A stretch of 64,000 nt of DNA, from positions 180,215 to 244,214 of the forward strand of contig NZ_CANMRL010000007.1 in assembly GCF_947500255.1 (NCBI RefSeq), read 5' to 3'. A program made the position numbers and the translations under genes. Below the pieces are notes generated by a model. That model saw only the letters and a program-made list of their open reading frames with translations, was not told where the DNA came from and made no database searches. Source of the stretch: an uncultured Psychroserpens sp. (GTDB lineage Bacteria; Bacteroidota; Bacteroidia; Flavobacteriales; Flavobacteriaceae). This document shows positions 43,251 through 53,303 of the stretch, one piece after another (the first letter of the stretch is position 1; each line of letters starts with the position of its first letter).

Positions 43251-44091
43251 AGTGCTTAAAGCTGGGTTGTTAGATACTGTTCAAGATAGTGGCAGAGTGG
43301 GTTCCCAAGAGTTTGGAGTTCCGTTTTCAGGTGCAATGGATAACTATTCATATGCATTGGCAAATTCTATCTTAGGTAATCCTAGTGATGCTGCAGTTAT
43401 CGAATCTACGATAGTCGGACCTAAACTAAAATTTCATGCAGACACTTCAATTTGTATTACAGGAGCTCAGATGCAGCCTGCTATAAACGGAAATGCCGTT
43501 AGAAACAATATTGAAATTTCGGTTAAAGTAAATGATATATTAAGTTTTGGAAAAAAGGAATATGGCTGCAGAATCTATATAGCCGTTGCTGGAGGCTTTC
43601 AGACTAAAAAGGTTATGAATAGCAGGAGTATGTATAAGGGAATTACTGATGATGTAAAATTAAAAAAAGGTGATATACTGCCAATTGTAGGGCGACATTA
43701 TGTGGATTCGAAGATGTTCTCTTCAATAAAAGTTGACAAGACACATTTTTATAATGAAAGTATAGAGGTAACTATTGGTCCTGAATATGAAAAACTTGAT
43801 ACACATTTGCAAGAGTTGTTAGTTAATCAAGAGTTTACAATCTCTGTGAATAGTAACCGAATGGCTTATCAATTTAACGAAACCCTACATAATTCTTTAG
43901 AAGGTATCATCACATCTTTGGTGTTACCAGGAACAATACAATTAACACCTTCTGGGCAGGTTATAGTCTTAATGAGAGACTGTCAAATAACAGGTGGATA
44001 TCCAAGAATTTTGCAACTTACAGAAGCCTCAATAAATGTATTATCTCAAAAGTTTTTGGGTGACATGATTCGGTTTAAACGTATAAAATAG
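43243..44091 (+). CDS. pxpC: 5-oxoprolinase subunit C (KipA-like)
   Basis: Residues from [41 protein letters not shown] match KipA/allophanate hydrolase subunit 2. The ATG at 43243 is preferred over a GTG at 43231, because the domain starts at MIEVLKAG; this gives 282 residues. It completes the three-subunit 5-oxoprolinase. The gene ends the operon. Confidence 0.9.
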   Translation: [282 protein letters not shown]

Positions 44092-44182
44092 TAAGAAAAA
44101 ACCTAAATTTTAACATAAATAATGGTTTTGTATTTAGATTTTCAATACATTACGATACAATTAATTCAAAACTAACCAAATT

Positions 44183-44698
44183 ATGAAAAAATTAGGACCA
44201 ATTATTTTAGGGATTGTTATTGGCGCTGTTGCCATGTATTTTTACTTTCATAATATTAAAAATGTTGACGGTATGAGTGACACACCAACACCAAAAGGTA
44301 TAATTTCGCCTAAAGAAATTAAAGTATTAACTGAAGCTTATAATTCTAGGTATGACAGTATTAATAATACTGTTTTTAGAGGCGTTGAAGGCGGTGATAA
44401 CAGATCATCATGGTATTCTTTAGAAGATTTACGCAACTATCTAACGCTTGCAGAAAAACAAGCGGCAGAGCAAGGATATACTATGGATGGTGTAAGAATA
44501 TATCCAGGAGCACTTCCAGCTATAACTGGACGACCAGGATATACCACATTTTTATTTGTACCAACAGGCTATTTAGACAAATCTGAAGGTAATATGATCA
44601 GTCTCAAGCAAGGAGGCGGAGGAGATGATATGCCTGATGGAAATGGATTAGACATGGGAGGAGAAGGTAAACCACCTGGAGCAAATTACCCTCAATAA
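44183..44698 (+). CDS. Membrane-anchored protein of unknown function
   Basis: This 171-residue protein has one N-terminal helix (LGPIILGIVIGAVAMYFYF) and a soluble domain of about 120 residues with SRYDSINNTVFRGVEGGDNRSSWYSLEDLRNYLTLAEKQAAEQGYTMDGVRIYPGALPAI, ending in a Gly-rich tail. A similar single-helix protein is common in flavobacteria, but the function is unknown. It lies 12 bp before a membrane protein and histidine kinase pair, so it may be part of that signalling unit. Confidence 0.5.
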   Translation: MKKLGPIILGIVIGAVAMYFYFHNIKNVDGMSDTPTPKGIISPKEIKVLTEAYNSRYDSINNTVFRGVEGGDNRSSWYSLEDLRNYLTLAEKQAAEQGYTMDGVRIYPGALPAITGRPGYTTFLFVPTGYLDKSEGNMISLKQGGGGDDMPDGNGLDMGGEGKPPGANYPQ

Positions 44699-44710
44699 TA
44701 TAAAATTAGA

Positions 44711-45424
44711 TTGAAGCAATTTCTTCTCAATAACTTAGATTTTCTTACCTATTATGCACTGGAGATAATCGCTGCAATATCAGGGACAATCTATCTAAGA
44801 AAAACAAAAAATGAGAAGCTCAGACTATTTGTTAATTATTTATGGCTTATTGTGGCCGTTGAATTAATAGGTAGGTATTCATATATTCTGCAGAATAACT
44901 ATGATTATGAATGGTATATAAACCTGAAAAATAGTGTATTCTGCAGAAATAGATGGTTGTATAATCTTTATGGTTTTTTGAGTATAGGGCTTTTAGGAAT
45001 CTTTTATTCTAATTTACTCACTAATAAAAATTTCAAAATTTTAATACGCTCTATTGTTATAGCCTACAGTGCATTCTCTGTGTTTTTTTATACCTTTACT
45101 GATGCGTTTTTTTATAGAACTATACCATACGATGACGTTTTAGGTTCAATAATAATATGCCTTTTTGTGGTCTTGTATTTTATTGAATTGATAAGAAGTG
45201 ATTATATTCTTGTGTACAATAAATTACCATCATTTTATATAAGTGTTGCGCTACTTTTATGGTATCTATGCGCTACACCATTATTTATCTTTGACTCATA
45301 TTTTTATGCAATTAACACGAAATTTGTTGAGTTTAGAAGTTCGTTTTTGTTAATTATAAACATATTTACTTATTCATGTTACACCTTTGGATTTTGGTAT
45401 TCGCTCAAGAAGAGCAAGCAATAA
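44711..45424 (+). CDS. Seven-helix membrane protein upstream of a histidine kinase
   Basis: This 237-residue protein has about seven predicted helices and little else (FLTYYALEIIAAISGTIYL to FWYSLKKSKQ). The start codon is TTG at 44711, since no ATG precedes the first helix. It overlaps the kinase gene by 49 bp, so the pair is coupled; it could be the sensor part of the kinase, split off as a separate protein. No ligand can be named. Confidence 0.55.
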   Translation: MKQFLLNNLDFLTYYALEIIAAISGTIYLRKTKNEKLRLFVNYLWLIVAVELIGRYSYILQNNYDYEWYINLKNSVFCRNRWLYNLYGFLSIGLLGIFYSNLLTNKNFKILIRSIVIAYSAFSVFFYTFTDAFFYRTIPYDDVLGSIIICLFVVLYFIELIRSDYILVYNKLPSFYISVALLLWYLCATPLFIFDSYFYAINTKFVEFRSSFLLIINIFTYSCYTFGFWYSLKKSKQ

Positions 45425-46197
45425 ATGAAGAACAAATTGCTTTAATTAGTTATGTCATTTTTGCCTTATTATTACTATCTGTAATGGTGATATTGTTTTT
45501 TGTAACCTTTCAGAAGCGAAAAAATAAATTGCTTTTAGATAAAATAAAACAGCAGCAAGAGTTTGATGAAGAACTTTCTCGTACCCAAACCGAAATACAA
45601 GAACAAACCTTAAAACATGTTGGATGGGAACTACACGATAATGTTGGTCAGTTGCTCGCTTATGCCAGTATGCAATTAAACATGCTAGGCACAAAAGTCC
45701 CAGAAGATATTAAGTCTAAAGTACAAGAAACATCAGATATTGTTAAGGATAGTCTTAAGGAAGTGCGTGCGTTGTCCAAATCTTTAAATAACGATGTACT
45801 ACTAAATATGGGTTTTGAAGAATCTATTAACAATGAGCTCAACCGTTTAAAACGTATGAAGTTTTCTTCGGCAGAATTGGAAGTCAAAGGTTCAAAAAGA
45901 GATTTCAGTGAGAAAAAACATGAAATTATTATTTTTAGAATTCTTCAAGAGTTCTTTTCTAATTCGGTCAAATATTCTGAAGCCGATAGCTTAAAAGTTG
46001 TTTTAAGTTACACACCCAATCAATTGACCATAATTGCTTCTGATGATGGTAATGGATTTGATGTAGCTTCCGCAGAAAAGGGGTCAGGACTTATTAATAT
46101 GAAAAGTAGAGCCGAATTGATTGATGCGACTTTTGATATCACTTCACGACCTAATGAAGGTGTTCAACTTAGAATCAAATATCCATTTAATGATTAA
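45376..46197 (+). CDS. HisKA_3-type sensor histidine kinase
   Basis: This 273-residue protein has one membrane helix (about 22-44), a coiled-coil-like linker (KIKQQQEFDEELSRTQTEIQEQTLKH), the phospho-acceptor His H87 in HVGWELHDNVGQLL, and a C-terminal ATPase domain (FRILQEFFSNSVKYS, SDDGNGFD, GSGLINMKSRAELI). HisKA_3 kinases usually pair with a LuxR-type response regulator; none is encoded next to it in the window. It converges with the pseudouridine synthase gene (4-base overlap of the stops). Confidence 0.8.
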   Translation: MLHLWILVFAQEEQAINEEQIALISYVIFALLLLSVMVILFFVTFQKRKNKLLLDKIKQQQEFDEELSRTQTEIQEQTLKHVGWELHDNVGQLLAYASMQLNMLGTKVPEDIKSKVQETSDIVKDSLKEVRALSKSLNNDVLLNMGFEESINNELNRLKRMKFSSAELEVKGSKRDFSEKKHEIIIFRILQEFFSNSVKYSEADSLKVVLSYTPNQLTIIASDDGNGFDVASAEKGSGLINMKSRAELIDATFDITSRPNEGVQLRIKYPFND

Positions 46198-46898
46198 TGC
46201 TCGCAAGCCTGCCAAATAGCATCTTTTGGTAATGGCGCAGTAACATCAATTTCAACTTTTGAGACAGGATGAATAAACCGTAGTTGTCTTGCATGTAAAC
46301 TAATACTCGCATCTTTATTACTACGATCAAAACCATACTTTAAATCTCCTTTTATTGGAGACCCAATAGTTGACAACTGGCTCCTAATTTGATGATGTCT
46401 ACCAGTCTCTAATTCAATTTCTAATACATGATAATTGTCTAAGGATTTAATCAGTTTATAATGCAGAATGGCTTTTTTACTGTCTTTAATTTCTTTATGA
46501 TAGGCTGTAGATTTATTATTTTTTGGATTTTTTTTGAGCCAATGGATTAGAGTGTCTTGAGATACTTTAGGACGATTCTTTACGATGGCCCAATAGGTTT
46601 TATTTGCTTTTTTTTCAGCAAACAATTTGTTGAGTCGTGGTAGAGCCTTACTCGTTTTGGAAAACAACACAACACCAGTTGTTGGTCTGTCTAGACGATG
46701 TACAACACCTAAATAGACATTGCCTGGCTTATTGTATTTGTCTTTAATATAATCTTTGACAACATCACTAAGCGGCTTGTCACCAGTTTTATCGCCTTGT
46801 ACAATATCACCTGCGCGCTTATTTACGATGATGATGTGGTTGTCTTCGTAGAGTACTTGTAAATTAAATGTATTTGAAAGGATCTTACCTTTAGACAA
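46194..46898 (-). CDS. RluA-family pseudouridine synthase
   Basis: This 234-residue protein has the RluA catalytic motif GVVHRLDRPTTGVVLFSKT with Asp D70, and ends in LHARQLRFIHPVSKVEIDVTAPLP. It lacks an S4 domain. It converts uridine to pseudouridine in rRNA or tRNA; the target is not known. It lies 15 bp downstream of panB. Confidence 0.85.
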   Translation of the reverse strand: MSKGKILSNTFNLQVLYEDNHIIIVNKRAGDIVQGDKTGDKPLSDVVKDYIKDKYNKPGNVYLGVVHRLDRPTTGVVLFSKTSKALPRLNKLFAEKKANKTYWAIVKNRPKVSQDTLIHWLKKNPKNNKSTAYHKEIKDSKKAILHYKLIKSLDNYHVLEIELETGRHHQIRSQLSTIGSPIKGDLKYGFDRSNKDASISLHARQLRFIHPVSKVEIDVTAPLPKDAIWQACEH

Positions 46899-46913
46899 TT
46901 CTAGAAATCTTAA

Positions 46914-47732
46914 TTAATATTGTTCTTTTTCGTTTGGAAAGCTAACTGCTTTTACGTCATCAACATATTGACCAATCGCTGTTGTCATATCTTCGTAAAG
47001 GTTCATATAACGACGTAAGAAACGAGGATTAAACTCATGAGTCATACCAATCATATCATGTAAAACCAAAACTTGACCATCAACTCCAGCACCAGCACCA
47101 ATACCAATAACAGGTATCGATACACTTTCAGCAACTTCTTGAGCTAGTTTTGCAGGAATTTTTTCAAGTACAATTCCAAAGCAACCTGCTTTTTCTAGCA
47201 TTAAGGCGTCTTCTTTTAGTTGCTTTGCTTCTTGTTCTTCCTTAGCTCTAACCGTATAAGTACCAAATTTATATATGGATTGAGGAGTTAATCCTAAATG
47301 TCCCATTACAGGAATACCAGCATTTAGAATACGTTTAATAGATTCTTTGACTTCTTTACCGCCTTCCATTTTCACTGCATGACCACCAGATTCTTTCATA
47401 ATCCTAATAGCAGAGCGTAAAGCTTCTTTAGGATCACTTTGATAACTTCCAAATGGTAAGTCAACAACAACCAAGGCTCTGTCAATAGCTCTTACTACCG
47501 AAGACGCGTGATAAATCATTTGATCTAAAGTAATTGGTAAAGTGGTTTCATGTCCTGCCATCACATTACTTGCCGAATCACCGACTAAAATAACATCAAC
47601 GCCAGCCTCATCAACGATTTTGGCCATGGTATAATCGTAAGCAGTAAGCATGGATATTTTCTCGTTGTTTTTTTTCATATCAACAAGAGACTTCACTGTA
47701 ATTCTTTTGTAATCTTTTTTTGCTACAGACAT
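46914..47732 (-). CDS. panB: 3-methyl-2-oxobutanoate hydroxymethyltransferase
   Basis: This 272-residue TIM-barrel enzyme has [59 protein letters not shown] and [12 protein letters not shown], the family signature. It adds a hydroxymethyl group from methylene-THF to 2-oxoisovalerate, the first step to pantothenate and CoA. The protein ends TAVGQYVDD-like text with a short tail. It precedes the pseudouridine synthase gene in one transcript. Confidence 0.92.
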   Translation of the reverse strand: MSVAKKDYKRITVKSLVDMKKNNEKISMLTAYDYTMAKIVDEAGVDVILVGDSASNVMAGHETTLPITLDQMIYHASSVVRAIDRALVVVDLPFGSYQSDPKEALRSAIRIMKESGGHAVKMEGGKEVKESIKRILNAGIPVMGHLGLTPQSIYKFGTYTVRAKEEQEAKQLKEDALMLEKAGCFGIVLEKIPAKLAQEVAESVSIPVIGIGAGAGVDGQVLVLHDMIGMTHEFNPRFLRRYMNLYEDMTTAIGQYVDDVKAVSFPNEKEQY

Positions 47733-47837
47733 AGTGTGAAAATTAATTATGTGTAAAAATACAGAGTTTTGTTAAACTTTATTTATTCTAGCGTCTAAAA
47801 ACTATTAATTTTATAATTTAACTGAAATTTTAAACAC

Positions 47838-48296
47838 ATGAAAAATTATATCTTTTTTATTGCTATCATGATTACGTCATTTTCATTTTCTCAATCTTCA
47901 GAAAGTGATAATGTAAAAGCGACTATCGAACGTTTTTTTGAAGGCTTTCATAAACAGGACAGTACAATCATTTTAGAAACAGTTGGCAAGGATATAAAAA
48001 TGCAATCTATTGGAAAAAACAGAGAAGGTAAAGCTGTTTTAAACACGTCTGAATTTAAAAAGTTTTTAAATTCAATTGTATCTATTCCCAAAGAAAAAAC
48101 ATTTAAGGAAGAACTTCTAGGTTTTAATATTCAAGTAGATGGTGATATGGCTCATGCGTGGACACCTTATAACTTTTGGTTTGATAAAAACTTTAGTCAT
48201 TGTGGCGTCAATTCATTCCAATTATTCAAGCAAGAAGGGACATGGAAAATTATTTACCTGATAGATACGCGAAGACGAGATTGTAAGCAAGACTAA
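47838..48296 (+). CDS. Exported NTF2-like protein
   Basis: This 152-residue protein has a signal peptide (MKNYIFFIAIMITSFSFSQ) and an NTF2/SnoaL-like fold (VKATIERFFEGFHKQDSTIILETVGKDIKMQSI, MAHAWTPYNFWFDKNFSHCGVNSFQLFKQEGTWKIIYLIDTRRRD), resembling DUF4440-type lumazine-like proteins. Such domains bind small molecules or catalyse isomerisation; the role here is unknown. It stands alone, divergent from panB and convergent with the next gene. Confidence 0.65.
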   Translation: MKNYIFFIAIMITSFSFSQSSESDNVKATIERFFEGFHKQDSTIILETVGKDIKMQSIGKNREGKAVLNTSEFKKFLNSIVSIPKEKTFKEELLGFNIQVDGDMAHAWTPYNFWFDKNFSHCGVNSFQLFKQEGTWKIIYLIDTRRRDCKQD

Positions 48297-48309
48297 TAGT
48301 TTTTTTGTC

Positions 48310-48933
48310 TTATTTTTTTGCTAATCCGTCACTAAACTGATTCAATTTGTAGTTATCAAAATCATTGAGTGATTTTAATACATCTACTTTCTCAACATCT
48401 TTTAGATCACCTATATAGATTGCAGAGAATGTATTTTTTGGATATGTAATGGCGGTTTGCCCTTCTTTTAAATTTGTATTTATTAAAGTTCCATAGCTTT
48501 TTGCATGGTTAGATACCGCAGCAATAAAAACTGTTGGTTGTTTTATGCTTTCCCCAGAGTACGCAAAAATGGCATCTTCTTTATGATTTAGATTTAAACT
48601 TCCATGTACAAGACCTATATTGGTTTTTGGCGTGTTATTTATATCTGAAAATTCAATTTCTGTATGCGATAAAATTGATTGGGATCCAGAATTCCAAACG
48701 AGATTACCCTCATCAATTCCAAAGCGATTACCATTCCATTCAGAATCTGTAAAATATATCTTAGTATGTGCTGGGATGTCTTCTAAAGTGAATATAGAAA
48801 AGCTGTCATTATGTTTTGAATGAAATGAGGAAAATGCGATGTCTCCAGTCTCAAGCTTTTGTTTTTTTCCTTCGATGAGGAGTACAAAAATTAATAATAT
48901 TGGTAAAAGTAGTAAAGGCTTTAGATGTTTCAT
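48310..48933 (-). CDS. Membrane-anchored or exported protein of unknown function
   Basis: This 207-residue protein has one N-terminal hydrophobic stretch (HLKPLLLLPILLIFVLLI) and a beta-rich domain: GDIAFSSFHSKHNDSFSIFTLEDIPAHTKIYFTDSEWNG, then LVWNSGSQSILSHTEIEFSDI. This pattern (FTDSEW, beta sandwich) is seen in secreted flavobacterial proteins with lamin-tail-like domains. The function is unknown. Confidence 0.5.
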   Translation of the reverse strand: MKHLKPLLLLPILLIFVLLIEGKKQKLETGDIAFSSFHSKHNDSFSIFTLEDIPAHTKIYFTDSEWNGNRFGIDEGNLVWNSGSQSILSHTEIEFSDINNTPKTNIGLVHGSLNLNHKEDAIFAYSGESIKQPTVFIAAVSNHAKSYGTLINTNLKEGQTAITYPKNTFSAIYIGDLKDVEKVDVLKSLNDFDNYKLNQFSDGLAKK

Positions 48934-49082
48934 TTTGCATGTATTTAATAGGTATAAATATCTGCATATGACTTAACCCGAAACTAAACTAAAATTTAAT
49001 AAAATGTAAAAAAGGAGTTTGTGGTATGAAAAAATAGTTATGTCTATGTTAGCTAGATTAATCTAATATTAAATGCTTGAAT

Positions 49083-50504
49083 TTAGCAATCTGCCATATT
49101 TACTCCAATAGCTAAACCACCTTCAGAGGTTTCCTTGTACTTTGTATTCATGTCTTTAGCTGTTTCCCACATCGTATTTACTACTTTGTCCAAAGGCACT
49201 TTAACATTGTTTGGATCTGTATCTAAAGCCAATTCGCAAGCGTTGATGGCTTTTATAGCTCCCATTGCATTACGCTCAATACAAGGGATTTGAACCAATC
49301 CGCCAATAGGATCACAAGTAAGTCCCAAATGATGTTCCATAGCAATTTCGGCAGCAACTAAAACTTGTTCAGGTGTTCCTCCCGAAAGTTCACAAAGCGC
49401 ACCTGCTGCCATTGCAGAAGATACACCAATTTCTGCTTGACATCCACCCATTGCAGCACTAATGGTTGCCCCTTTTTTAAAGATGCTTCCTATTTCGCCA
49501 GCAACTAATAAAAATCGTTTGATATCATCAAAATTACCATCGTGATTCTCAATCACAAGGTAATACATTAATACTGCTGGAATAACTCCAGCACTTCCAT
49601 TGGTTGGTGCTGTAACCACACGACCTAAAGACGCATTGACTTCATTTACTGCAAGCGCAAAACAGCTCACCCATTTGAGGATTTGTCTAAATTTTACTTC
49701 GGTGTTTCGTATAGCATAAAGCCATTCTACAGGATTTGAATATGCGGTTTCACCTTTTAAACTTTGATGCATATCATAAGCACGACGTCTTACATTGAGT
49801 CCGCCAGGAAGATTACCTTCTGTATGACAACCTGTATACATGCATTCTAACATAGTGTCCCAAATTCTCTTAAGCTCAGCGTTGATATGGGCTTCAGAAT
49901 GAATAGATTTTTCATTTTCTAAAACGACTTGAGAGATTGACTTATTTAAATCCTTGCAAAACTTTAAAAGTTCTGTGCCTTTTTCTATGGGATAAGGAAA
50001 TGAGCATTTGATTTCAAAATTCTTCTTGTGGTTTGTACGCTCTTCTTTAACAACAAATCCACCACCTATGGAGTAGAAGGTAGATTTATAATTTCTACCA
50101 TTAATAGTAGCTGTAAAAGTCAACGCGTTTGCATGAAATGGTAAAAACTTTCTGTTAAAAACAATATCGGTTTTGATATCAAAATCAATTGGTTTTTCAT
50201 TATTAAAAACTAATGTATTGGTGTTTTTAATAGTGGCAATAGTAGCATCAATCGTTTCAACAGGAATGCGTTCAGGATCGGTACCACTTAAACCTAGGAG
50301 CACAGCATAATCTGTTGCGTGCCCTTTTCCTGTTAGCGAAAGAGAACCATAAAGATCAACAGTTACTTTGTCTACTTTATCAAACTTCTTTGTGGTTTTA
50401 AGCTCATTGATCCAACGTTCGGCAGCACGCCATGGTCCCAATGTATGAGAGCTGGATGGGCCAACTCCAATTTTAAGCATATCAAAAACAGAAATACATT
50501 CCAT
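49083..50504 (-). CDS. sdaA: L-serine ammonia-lyase, single-chain iron-sulfur type
   Basis: This 473-residue enzyme turns L-serine into pyruvate and ammonia. It has the N-terminal beta-domain signature [22 protein letters not shown] and the catalytic part with [17 protein letters not shown] and [12 protein letters not shown], whose Cys residues hold the [4Fe-4S] cluster. Both domains are in one chain, as in the E. coli type. It lies 51 bp downstream of the Crp-like gene on the same strand and could share its transcript. Confidence 0.9.
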   Translation of the reverse strand: MECISVFDMLKIGVGPSSSHTLGPWRAAERWINELKTTKKFDKVDKVTVDLYGSLSLTGKGHATDYAVLLGLSGTDPERIPVETIDATIATIKNTNTLVFNNEKPIDFDIKTDIVFNRKFLPFHANALTFTATINGRNYKSTFYSIGGGFVVKEERTNHKKNFEIKCSFPYPIEKGTELLKFCKDLNKSISQVVLENEKSIHSEAHINAELKRIWDTMLECMYTGCHTEGNLPGGLNVRRRAYDMHQSLKGETAYSNPVEWLYAIRNTEVKFRQILKWVSCFALAVNEVNASLGRVVTAPTNGSAGVIPAVLMYYLVIENHDGNFDDIKRFLLVAGEIGSIFKKGATISAAMGGCQAEIGVSSAMAAGALCELSGGTPEQVLVAAEIAMEHHLGLTCDPIGGLVQIPCIERNAMGAIKAINACELALDTDPNNVKVPLDKVVNTMWETAKDMNTKYKETSEGGLAIGVNMADC

Positions 50505-50555
50505 GTTTTATATCAATTTAGTCTGGCAAATATAATTCTTATTAAGACATATACG

Positions 50556-51137
50556 TTAATAAAGTTTTGATCGAATACGACTTAATTGAACAGGTGTAAT
50601 GTTAAGATAAGAGGCGATTTGATATTGCGGAATAAGTTGATCGATATTAGGAATTAATTCTTTTAATTTTAGATAACGCTCTTTCGCATTCATTGATGAA
50701 ATTTCAATAAAAATACCTTCGCCAGCCATAAATAGAAACTCTAGATAACGTGTATAGAATTTTAATACTTCAGCATTAGTATCACATAAAGAGATAAACG
50801 CTTTATAATTGATCTCATAAATATGACAGTCTGTAAGTGTTTCATAAATAAACTCAGAAGGTTTATTTGTGAGCATAGAAGTAAACGAAGCAAAAAATTC
50901 TATTGGTGTAAATAATGATTTGGTTAATTCCTTACCATTTTCCATAATAAGATAAGAACGTAATACACCTTTATTTATAAGATAGAGTTTTTTACTCACC
51001 TCGCCAATCTCTACGAGTTTAGAGCCTGATTTGAATTCTTTTAATTCGGCAATAGCATATAGTTTATCATAAGTTTTCTTAGATAAGGGAGATAGAGAAC
51101 ACATGAAATTGAAATTAACATCGTAATAATCAATCAT
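50556..51137 (-). CDS. Crp/Fnr-family regulator
   Basis: This 193-residue protein has a cyclic-nucleotide-binding-like beta-barrel (residues about 20-130: LKEFKSGSKLVEIGEVSKKLYLINKGVLRSYLIMENGKELTKSL) and a C-terminal helix-turn-helix (QIASYLNITPVQLSRIRSKLY). The Arg and Glu that bind cAMP are not in place, so another ligand or none is likely. It is divergent from dnaK, which starts 186 bp away. Confidence 0.75.
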   Translation of the reverse strand: MIDYYDVNFNFMCSLSPLSKKTYDKLYAIAELKEFKSGSKLVEIGEVSKKLYLINKGVLRSYLIMENGKELTKSLFTPIEFFASFTSMLTNKPSEFIYETLTDCHIYEINYKAFISLCDTNAEVLKFYTRYLEFLFMAGEGIFIEISSMNAKERYLKLKELIPNIDQLIPQYQIASYLNITPVQLSRIRSKLY

Positions 51138-51210
51138 AGGCTTAGGGTTGGTATATAATTATGTCAATTTAAAGATATACTTTTTTACTGAATTTCCATT
51201 TACAGAGTTG

Positions 51211-51277
51211 TGACATCATGTCATATTTTTTGTCATGGCATAATCATTGTCATATAGATAACGAATTTAAAATGACA
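51211..51277 (+). promoter_or_regulatory. TGTCAT/ATGACA boxes upstream of dnaK
   Basis: A perfect 13-base palindrome TGACATCATGTCA (51211-51223) and three more boxes, TGTCAT at 51231 and 51249 and ATGACA at 51272, lie 46-112 bp before the dnaK start. The repetition suggests a regulator site or heat-shock promoter element for dnaK or the divergent Crp gene. Confidence 0.5.
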
Positions 51278-51322
51278 TAACATTTCCGAATCAAAGGAAA
51301 TAAAAACACAAAATATAAAATT

Positions 51323-53230
51323 ATGAGTAAGATTATTGGAATCGATTTAGGAACTACAAACTCTTGCGTTTCGGTGATGGAAGGTAATGAGCCAGTGGTT
51401 ATCCCAAACGCTGAAGGTAAAAGAACAACACCTTCTGTTATTGCCTTTGTAGAAGGTGGTGAAATTAAAGTTGGTGATCCAGCGAAAAGACAAGCGGTAA
51501 CTAACCCAACAAAAACAGTTTATTCTATTAAACGTTTTATGGGTAATAAATATTCTGAATCTAAAAAAGAAGCAGAACGTGTACCTTATAAGGTAGTAAA
51601 AGGAGACAATGATACACCAAGAGTTGATATTGACGGTCGTTTATATACACCTCAAGAATTATCGGCTATGGTACTTCAAAAAATGAAGAAAACTGCCGAA
51701 GATTACTTAGGAACATCAGTAAGTGAAGCCGTAATTACAGTACCAGCTTACTTTAATGATTCTCAACGTCAAGCAACTAAAGAAGCAGGAGAGATCGCAG
51801 GTTTAAAAGTTCGTAGAATTATCAACGAACCTACTGCAGCAGCTTTGGCTTATGGTTTAGACAAAAAAGGAATAGATCAAAAAATCGTAGTGTTTGATTT
51901 TGGTGGAGGAACGCATGATGTATCTATCTTAGAATTAGGAGATGGAGTATTTGAAGTATTATCTACCGATGGAGATACACATTTAGGTGGTGACGATGTT
52001 GATGAGAAAATCATTAACTGGTTGGCTGAAGAGTTTAATACTGAAGAAGGTATTGACTTACGTAAAGATCCAATGGCATTACAACGTTTAAAAGAAGCTT
52101 CTGAAAAAGCGAAGATTGAATTATCGTCTTCAGCTCAAACAGAAATTAATTTACCATATGTTACTGCTACGGCAAGTGGACCAAAACACTTAGTTCGCAC
52201 ATTGACACGTTCAAAGTTTGAACAATTAATAGATGATTTAGTAAAACGTACAATTGAACCATGTGAATCGGCATTAAAAGCTGCAGGTTTATCTAAGAGT
52301 GATATTGACGAAGTTATATTAGTAGGTGGTTCAACACGTATTCCAGCAGTTCAAGCAGCTGTTGAAAAATTCTTTGGAAAAACACCAAGCAAAGGTGTAA
52401 ACCCAGATGAAGTTGTATCTCTAGGAGCAGGAATTCAAGGTGGTGTATTAACAGGAGATGTAAAAGACGTTCTTCTATTAGACGTAACTCCATTATCTCT
52501 TGGCATTGAAACTATGGGTAATGTAATGACCAAGTTGATCGAAGCTAATACAACAATTCCTACTAAGAAATCGCAAGTATTCTCAACAGCAGCAGATAAT
52601 CAGCCATCTGTAGAAATTCACGTATTGCAAGGTGAACGTCCAATGGCAGCAGACAATAAAACAATTGGTCGTTTCCATTTAGATGGAATTCCACCAGCAC
52701 AAAGAGGAGTGCCTCAGATTGAAGTGATTTTTGATATTGATGCTAATGGTATCATTAAAGTATCTGCTGAAGATAAAGCAACTGGTAAAAAACAAGATAT
52801 CAGAATTGAAGCCTCTTCAGGATTAACAGAAGAAGAAATTACTAAAATGAAGCAGGAGGCTGAAGCTAATGCAGATGCAGATGCTAAAGCGAAAGAAACG
52901 GCTGATAAATTAAATCAAGCAGATGCTATGATTTTCCAAACAGAAAATCAACTTAAAGAATTTGGTGATAAATTATCTGATGATAAGAAAAAGCCAATCG
53001 AGGAAGCGCTTGAAGAATTAAAGAAAGCTTATGAAACTAAAGATGTTGCTGTTATAGAACCAGCTTTAGAGAAAATTAATGAAGCTTGGAAAGTAGCTTC
53101 TGAAGAAATGTACAAAGCACAAGCCGAAGCACAGCAAGGTGGAGCAGAAGCACCAGGACCAGATGCAAGTCAGAATGGACAAACAGAAGGAAATGATGTG
53201 GAAGATGTTGACTTCGAAGAAGTGAAATAA
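51323..53230 (+). CDS. dnaK: Chaperone DnaK
   Basis: This 635-residue Hsp70 has an N-terminal ATPase ([34 protein letters not shown]), a substrate-binding beta domain ([25 protein letters not shown]) and a helical lid, ending in [11 protein letters not shown]. It folds nascent and stress-damaged proteins with DnaJ and GrpE, which are not encoded next to it. The only oddity is the HDVSI text where most DnaK read FDVSI. A strong terminator follows. Confidence 0.97.
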   Translation: MSKIIGIDLGTTNSCVSVMEGNEPVVIPNAEGKRTTPSVIAFVEGGEIKVGDPAKRQAVTNPTKTVYSIKRFMGNKYSESKKEAERVPYKVVKGDNDTPRVDIDGRLYTPQELSAMVLQKMKKTAEDYLGTSVSEAVITVPAYFNDSQRQATKEAGEIAGLKVRRIINEPTAAALAYGLDKKGIDQKIVVFDFGGGTHDVSILELGDGVFEVLSTDGDTHLGGDDVDEKIINWLAEEFNTEEGIDLRKDPMALQRLKEASEKAKIELSSSAQTEINLPYVTATASGPKHLVRTLTRSKFEQLIDDLVKRTIEPCESALKAAGLSKSDIDEVILVGGSTRIPAVQAAVEKFFGKTPSKGVNPDEVVSLGAGIQGGVLTGDVKDVLLLDVTPLSLGIETMGNVMTKLIEANTTIPTKKSQVFSTAADNQPSVEIHVLQGERPMAADNKTIGRFHLDGIPPAQRGVPQIEVIFDIDANGIIKVSAEDKATGKKQDIRIEASSGLTEEEITKMKQEAEANADADAKAKETADKLNQADAMIFQTENQLKEFGDKLSDDKKKPIEEALEELKKAYETKDVAVIEPALEKINEAWKVASEEMYKAQAEAQQGGAEAPGPDASQNGQTEGNDVEDVDFEEVK

Positions 53231-53248
53231 GACAAATATCTTAACATT

Positions 53249-53284
53249 AAAAAAACGCAATCATGAATTTGATTGCGTTTTTTT
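53249..53284 (+). terminator. Terminator after dnaK
   Basis: AAAAAACGCAATCA pairs with TGATTGCGTTTTTT across TGAATT-type loop; it begins 19 bp after the dnaK stop and could also work for the convergent gene. Confidence 0.85.
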
Positions 53285-53303
53285 ATTAGATATATAACTA
53301 TTA

